DNA of 64,000 nt from Pyrus communis (taxonomy: Eukaryota > Streptophyta > Magnoliopsida > Rosales > Rosaceae): positions 19,672,960 through 19,736,959 of the forward strand of contig NC_084819.1 of NCBI RefSeq assembly GCF_963583255.1. Direction: 5' to 3'. Position numbers and translations under genes: made by a program. This document shows, in pieces, positions 59,416 through 64,000 of this stretch. Within the stretch, counting starts at the first letter, position 1, and each line of letters begins with the position of its first letter. Under the pieces are notes generated by a model. It did not search any database and was not told the origin of the DNA. It was given only the letters and a program-made list of their open reading frames with translations.

Positions 59416-60104
59416 AAAAAAAATCACTAGACACAGCACATGAAAACCCCAGTCTACCTAGACATCCATTGACTTACCCGTAAACCCTCACCCTCGCTTA
59501 TCGACTCTCCCTTTATTGTTCTCTCTGATCCTAGCGTCCTTTCTAACATTTTCTAGTGGACACAAAATCTGTTGGAGAACAATTTAGAAATAAACAAAAA
59601 TAACATAAATAAACAAAACTTGAAATTCTAATATTTATTAACCAAAAATACTTGTCGTGCAGAATGAAATTACACAATAAATACATAAATTAATATAAGA
59701 ATAACATTGGCTCTACAACGTAATATAATATAATATTATAATATACATCAAATGGTAAGTAGGGCGTCCTTCCTCATTAGGCTCCTTGCATGATTCCTTT
59801 TTAATAGCTACTAAGTTAATTAATCATACATTCGAAGAAACAATTAATCAACAAATAAAAATAAACTAATCTTCAATCAATTGGGAGAGGAAGAGATGGA
59901 GGAGAGTGTAGGGTGTTTGTGTATAAGAGAGAGATGGAGGAGAGTCTAGGGTGTGGTCCTTTGTTAAAACTAACTGAAACCGTTAGTCAATGAAACTGTC
60001 CATCGGGTAAACTGAACTTAGCCAACGAATCAGTGTTTTGTCCTGTAAGCCTCAATGACTTGCGCACCAAATTTTTTGTTGGCGCCAAAATCTTGCCCTA
60101 CGAC
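59416..60104. other. Collapsed right part of U6
   Basis: Short pieces of the unit joined by deletions: LTR-like start (59573-59720), a short AATAT tract (about 59720-59740), leader-like GA-rich DNA with a small GGAGGAGAGT duplication (59900-59955), and TCGTCGC-type DNA. No gene. Confidence 0.65.
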
Positions 60105-60279
60105 TAGACCTGGCAATTTCTGACACGACCCGATAACCCGACACGACACGACACGAAATTAACAGGTGTTTGGGTCGACACGATAACGAATCGGGTCTTA
60201 TCGGGTAACCCGATAAGCACCTGTTAAGATAACGGGTTGGGTCGGGTATACACGTGGGTAAACACGATACACGATAAGC

Positions 60280-60865
60280 AGAATATTATTTTTATAATTT
60301 TATAACCCTTAAAAAATACTGTAATAATTATATACATTAATTTTACAATTTTATACCCCTAAAAATTATAATAAATATATATATATTAAATTAACTATAA
60401 AATTTATAATAATTATAATAATTATATATACTATAATAATTATACCCCCAAAATATTAAGTCTGTCTATACTAATTATATATATATATATATATTAAATT
60501 TTATAAAAACTATAATAATTATTAATTAATAATTTAATATGCATGATCATGCATTGCATATTTGCATGATTTTGCATCCATTGAAATTTGATGCGTCAGG
60601 ACTCAGATGTGATTTGTTTCCATTCTCAAATTTCAATAATCAATTTCTTGCCATTGCCATTTGCCAACTTGCCGCCCTTTTTGAAAAAAAAAATCAAAAA
60701 TGGAGGGAAAATGAAAATGTTAAGAAAAGTTGAAAATAAAACAAAAAAGTGAGGGAATTCAATTAGGGAAAGATGTTGGAGGGAAAAGTGAAAATGATAA
60801 GAAAAAGTTGAAAAGGAAACAAAAAAGAGAGGGAAAAATGAAAATTAATAGAAGTGGTGAATCTA
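60280..60865. other. AT-rich non-coding stretch
   Basis: Long AT-rich DNA including ATATATATAT runs; no gene. The segment near 60320-60370 resembles 62240-62300 on the other side of the tandem repeat. Confidence 0.7.
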
Positions 60866-62221
60866 AGTATAAATAAACTCTAAGTGTTAGTGAATCTATC
60901 GTTTTACGAATTCTCCAAAACTAATTTCAACGATCCAAACCGTCAAAATTGTTTGTATATGCTTGGAGATCACATCAGCAAAAAATCACAAAAAAAAAAC
61001 ATTCAGAGATCAAGTAAACGGGACAAAGCTTTTCAACGGTTATAAATGAAAAATCACGATTTAACGGTTATTTTAACTCCGATTTTGATGATTTTTTATA
61101 ACGACACTCCTTGACCCTATATGAATACAATGAATGAATTCGATATTCAATTTAAAATATTTACACAAGTGGATACCACAAAATCTTATGTTATACTTAA
61201 TAAAAGTATAAATAAACTCTAAGTGTTAGTCAATCTATCGTTTTACGAATTCTCCAAAACTAATTTCAACGATCTAAACCGTCAAAATTGTTTGTATATG
61301 CTTGGAGATCACATCAGCAAAAAATCACAAAAAAAAAAACATTCAGAGATCAAGTAACGGGACAAAGCTTTTCAACGGTTATAAACGAAAAATCACGATT
61401 TAACGGTTATTTTAACTCCGATTTTGATGATTTTTTATAACTACACTCCTTGACCCTATATGAATACAATGAATGAATTCGATCTTCAATTTAAAATATT
61501 TACACAAGTGGATACCACAAAATCTTATGTTATACTTAATAAAAGTATAAATAAACTCTAAGTGTTAGTCAATCTATCGTTTTACGAATTCTCCAAAACT
61601 AATTTCAACGATCCAAACCGTCAAAATTGTTTGTATATGCTTGGAGATCACATCAGCAAAAAATCACAAAAAAAAACATTCAGAGATCAAGTAACGGGAC
61701 AAAGCTTTTCAACGGTTATAAACGAAAAATCACGATTTAACGGTTATTTTAACTCCGATTTTGATGATTTTTTATAACTACACTCCTTGACCCTATATGA
61801 ATACAATGAATGAATTCGATCTTCAATTTAAAATATTTACACAAGTGGATACCACAAAATCTTATGTTATACTTAATAAAAGTATAAATAAACTCTAAGT
61901 GTTAGTCAATCTATCGTTTTACGAATTCTCCAAAACTAATTTCAACGATCCAAACCGTCAAAATTGTTTGTATATGCTTGGAGATCACATCAGCAAAAAA
62001 TCACAAAAAAAAAAACATTCAGAGATCAAGTAACGGGACAAAGCTTTTCAACGGTTATAAACGAAAAATCACGATTTAACGGTTATTTTAACTCCGATTT
62101 TGATGATTTTTTATAACTACACTCCTTGACCTTATATGAATACAATGAATGAATTCGATCTTCAATTTAAAATATTTACACTAGTGGATGTGGATATGTT
62201 ATAATTTATATACTTAATAAA
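60866..62221 (+). repeat. Four tandem copies of a 339-bp repeat
   Basis: Monomers start AGTATAAATAAACTC at 60866, 61205, 61544 and 61881, and the next AGTAT is at 62222, giving spacings of 339, 339, 337 and 341 bp. The copies are almost identical apart from the length of an A run (CACAAAAAAAAC) and scattered bases. The frames that appear open in single monomers are not conserved and are not genes. Confidence 0.93.
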
Positions 62222-62350
62222 AGTATGAATCAACTATAATATTAATAATTATATACATTAATTTAATAATTTTATATCCCTAAAAAGTAAAAATTATAAT
62301 AATTATATATATATATATATTAAATTAAATTTAAAAATTGATGACCATTG

Positions 62351-62380
62351 GATCGGCTGAGATTAAATCTCAGCCGTCCA
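62351..62380. repeat. Palindrome 1 (CGGCTGAGATT...)
   Basis: GGATCGGCTGAGATT, one base, then AATCTCAGCCGTCC: an 11-bp stem with a single central A. It could form a hairpin. Confidence 0.85.
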
Positions 62381-62432
62381 TTTCATAATTATATATATAT
62401 ATTTTATTAAATTTAAAAAATTGATAACCATT

Positions 62433-62463
62433 GGATCGGCTGAGATTTAATCTCAGCCGTCCA
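62433..62463. repeat. Palindrome 2, same as palindrome 1 but for the central base
   Basis: Same arms with central T, within a longer direct repeat (AACCATTGGATCGGCTGAG) shared with palindrome 1. Confidence 0.85.
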
Positions 62464-62479
62464 TTGTGTAGGTAATCAA

Positions 62480-62820
62480 CACTCTCATTAACTCAACTCA
62501 ATCAAACACTCACTCAGTCTCTGTCTCACTGTCTCTCTCTCTCTCTCGAAAATACTCGAATCCTCGATCGACTTCGTCTTCGACTCTCCGAGACCTCACG
62601 CCGTCACGCGGACGCGGCGCCTCACGGGCCCTCTCACTTCACCTCAGTCTCAGATCAGTGACCTCACTCTCCTCGTCGTCCTCGAGTCTCGACCTCACCC
62701 AGGTCCCAGACTGTCACCCTCATCCTCACTCAGTCACTCCTCACGGGTTCACCCACTCTGTCACCCTCCTCACTCACTCCTCAGTCTGCCCTCCTCGGCT
62801 CCTCCTCACTGCACAACAAG
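62480..62820 (+). other. CT/TC-rich leader-like exon with strong donor
   Basis: Pyrimidine-rich sequence (CTCTCTCTCTC near 62535, CACTCACTCC words) ends AACAAG|GTAAGAAATT at 62820/62821, a good splice donor. Rising GC content after AT-rich DNA is typical of a plant gene start. A 60-codon ATG frame (62658-62840) is low-complexity and crosses the donor, so the exon is more likely untranslated. Confidence 0.4.
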
Positions 62821-64000
62821 GTAAGAAATTCCTGCAATAAACTCAAGGGTTTCTGAATTAGGGCTTGTCGAATTAGGAATTTCTTAAATTAGGGTTTCTA
62901 AATTGGGGCTTTTGGAATTAGGAATTTCTGAAATTGAAGTTTCTGAATTAGGGATTTTGAATAGGGACTCTGAATTTGGGCTTTTGGAATTAGGAATTTC
63001 TGAAATTGAAGTTTCTGAATTAGGGATTTTGAATAGGGACTCTGAATTTGGGCTTTTGGAATTCGAAATTTCTTAAATTAGGGTTTCTAAATTGGGGCTT
63101 TTGGAATTAGGAATTTCTGAAATTGAAGTTTATGAATTAGGGATTTATGAATAGGGACTCTGAATTAGGGCTTTTGGAATTCGAAATTTCTGAAATTCAT
63201 GTTTCTGAATTAGGGATTTTGAAATTCATGCTTCTGAATTAGGGATTTTGAAATTCATGTTTCTGAATTAATGCATGTTTCGCCCTCTGTTTGCTTACTA
63301 TTTGAGACTGAGTGCAGACTATTTGAATGCATGTTTCGCCCTCTGTTTGAGTGCAGACTATTTGTTTCGCCCTCTGTTTGCTTACTAGTTGAATGCATGT
63401 TTCTGAATTAATGCATGTTTCGCCCTCAGTCACTCTGAATTAATGCATGTTTCGCCCTCTGTTTGTCTGAGAAGCCTGCCGTTTTGAAGGTGCTTTCTTT
63501 TTGTTTGTTTTGTTAAATTATGGTCTCTTTTTTTGTTCTTGGAATCGAATTGTGGGAAATGGGATTTGGGTTAAATTTTGTATAAATTGTTATATTATTA
63601 TTTATTTGATTACACCATAAAAGGGTTATGAAAAGCTTTGACTAAATATCCACTTTTAGTTAATTGTTTTCTAATGTGAACGGGGATCTCCCTGCTAATT
63701 GCTGTCTGGGTTTTATAGAATATCCATTGATTACTCTATTTCTGTGGAGTTTGTTCTCTGAATATGTGAAGTAAGTTTTTTTTTTCCTTGGGCAAAACTC
63801 AAAAGTGCAGTAATTTTTCTTAGGGTGGGGAGAATGTGAATATGTTAAAGCTAGGGTTTACTCGCAGCTAGGGTTTAGGTTTCCTTGTTTCTAGGGCTAC
63901 TTACGTAGTGGTTTAAGTAGCCGTTAATAATTCCTGTTTTTATGGAACAGATTTGTTTCACGTTTCAGTTTCAAGCTTAGTCAAATACCACGATCCTAGG
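62821..64000 (+). other. Intron-like tract with short direct repeats
   Basis: From 62850 to 63250 the words GAATTAGGGATTTTGAATAG and GGGCTTTTGGAATTAGG recur in tandem with a period near 65 bp. From 63270 to 63470 GCATGTTTCGCCCTCTGTTTG recurs. The rest is T-rich and intron-like. No coding exon is recognised before the window ends. Confidence 0.5.

Larger units (their letters stand above)
55793..60104 (+). repeat. Tandem unit U6, truncated last unit of the array
   Basis: Contains promoter, SOT copy 5 and the 3' MITE. After about 59710 it has lost most of the LTR-like and MITE segments, jumping to the (AATAT)n tract and then to the TCGTCGC-type region. It ends at 60104, inside the equivalent of U1 6470, where unrelated DNA starts. 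Confidence 0.87.
60105..64000 (+). mobile_element. Possible hAT-type transposon, left part only
   Basis: Array sequence stops exactly at 60104 and new DNA begins TAGACCTGGCAATTTC, which resembles hAT terminal inverted repeats (TAGGGGTGGCAA type). Subterminal GACACGACACG and ACCCGATAAC words follow, then AT-rich DNA, tandem repeats and a leader-like exon. No transposase is inside the window; if the idea is right it lies beyond 64000. A segmental breakpoint with unrelated flanking DNA is the alternative. Confidence 0.4.

Noticed and set aside
60866..62221. CRISPR-like or coding interpretation of the 339-bp repeats
   Set aside because: The whole 339 bp repeats without unique spacers, and open frames differ between monomers.
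62658..62840. 60-codon ORF in the CT-rich leader
   Set aside because: Serine/leucine/proline low complexity, and it runs across a strong splice donor.

Overview
The window is nuclear DNA of a flowering plant. The best inference is a Rosaceae genome of the apple/pear type: the only intact host genes are sorbitol (polyol) transporters, sorbitol is the main transported sugar alcohol of that family, and the repeats (copia elements, a Cassandra TRIM, a tRNA-derived SINE, many MITEs, (CT)n microsatellites) are plant types. Species assignment is inference from memory, not from a search.

The first 60.1 kb is a head-to-tail array of one duplicated segment. Six units can be traced: U1 1-11754, U2 11755-25896, U3 25897-42230, U4 42231-52348, U5 52349-55792 and U6 55793-60104. 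A full unit reads, left to right: promoter and CT-rich leader; a three-exon sorbitol transporter (SOT) gene; a MITE; an old LTR/PBS-like fragment; a second MITE; TCGTCGC-motif-rich transposon-like DNA with a short exon-like ORF; two exons of a plastid-type acyl carrier protein (ACP); a (GA)n tract; a minus-strand SINE; and AT-rich DNA running into the next unit. SOT copies 1, 2, 4 and 5 (U1, U2, U4, U6) can each be spliced to a 529-residue protein. Copy 3 (U3) has lost its 3' quarter through a 427-bp deletion. U5 has lost its SOT gene entirely. The ACP remnant is present in U1-U4; its active-site motif is intact in U1 and U3 and broken by the same lesion in U2 and U4.

Later insertions make the units unequal. 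U2 carries a Ty1-copia element (16377-21610, LTRs differing at 2 of 408 positions, target duplication ACTTC) inside the ACP intron, a 4.1-kb deletion and an 849-bp internal tandem duplication. U3 carries a 2.5-kb TG...CA insertion that looks like a solo LTR (36693-39229) and a 2-kb copia derivative with identical LTRs whose reverse transcriptase segment is inverted (39564-41607). U5 carries a complete Cassandra TRIM with 5S-rRNA-like LTRs (55054-55690); a piece of the same LTR marks the U4/U5 junction.

From 60105 to the end the array stops and different DNA begins: a terminus resembling hAT elements, AT-rich DNA, four tandem copies of a 339-bp repeat, two palindromes, a CT-rich leader-like exon with a good splice donor at 62821, and an intron-like tract of short repeats. 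This may be the 5' part of a large transposon that continues past the window. No bacterial features (operons, CRISPR, ribosome binding sites) are present or expected.
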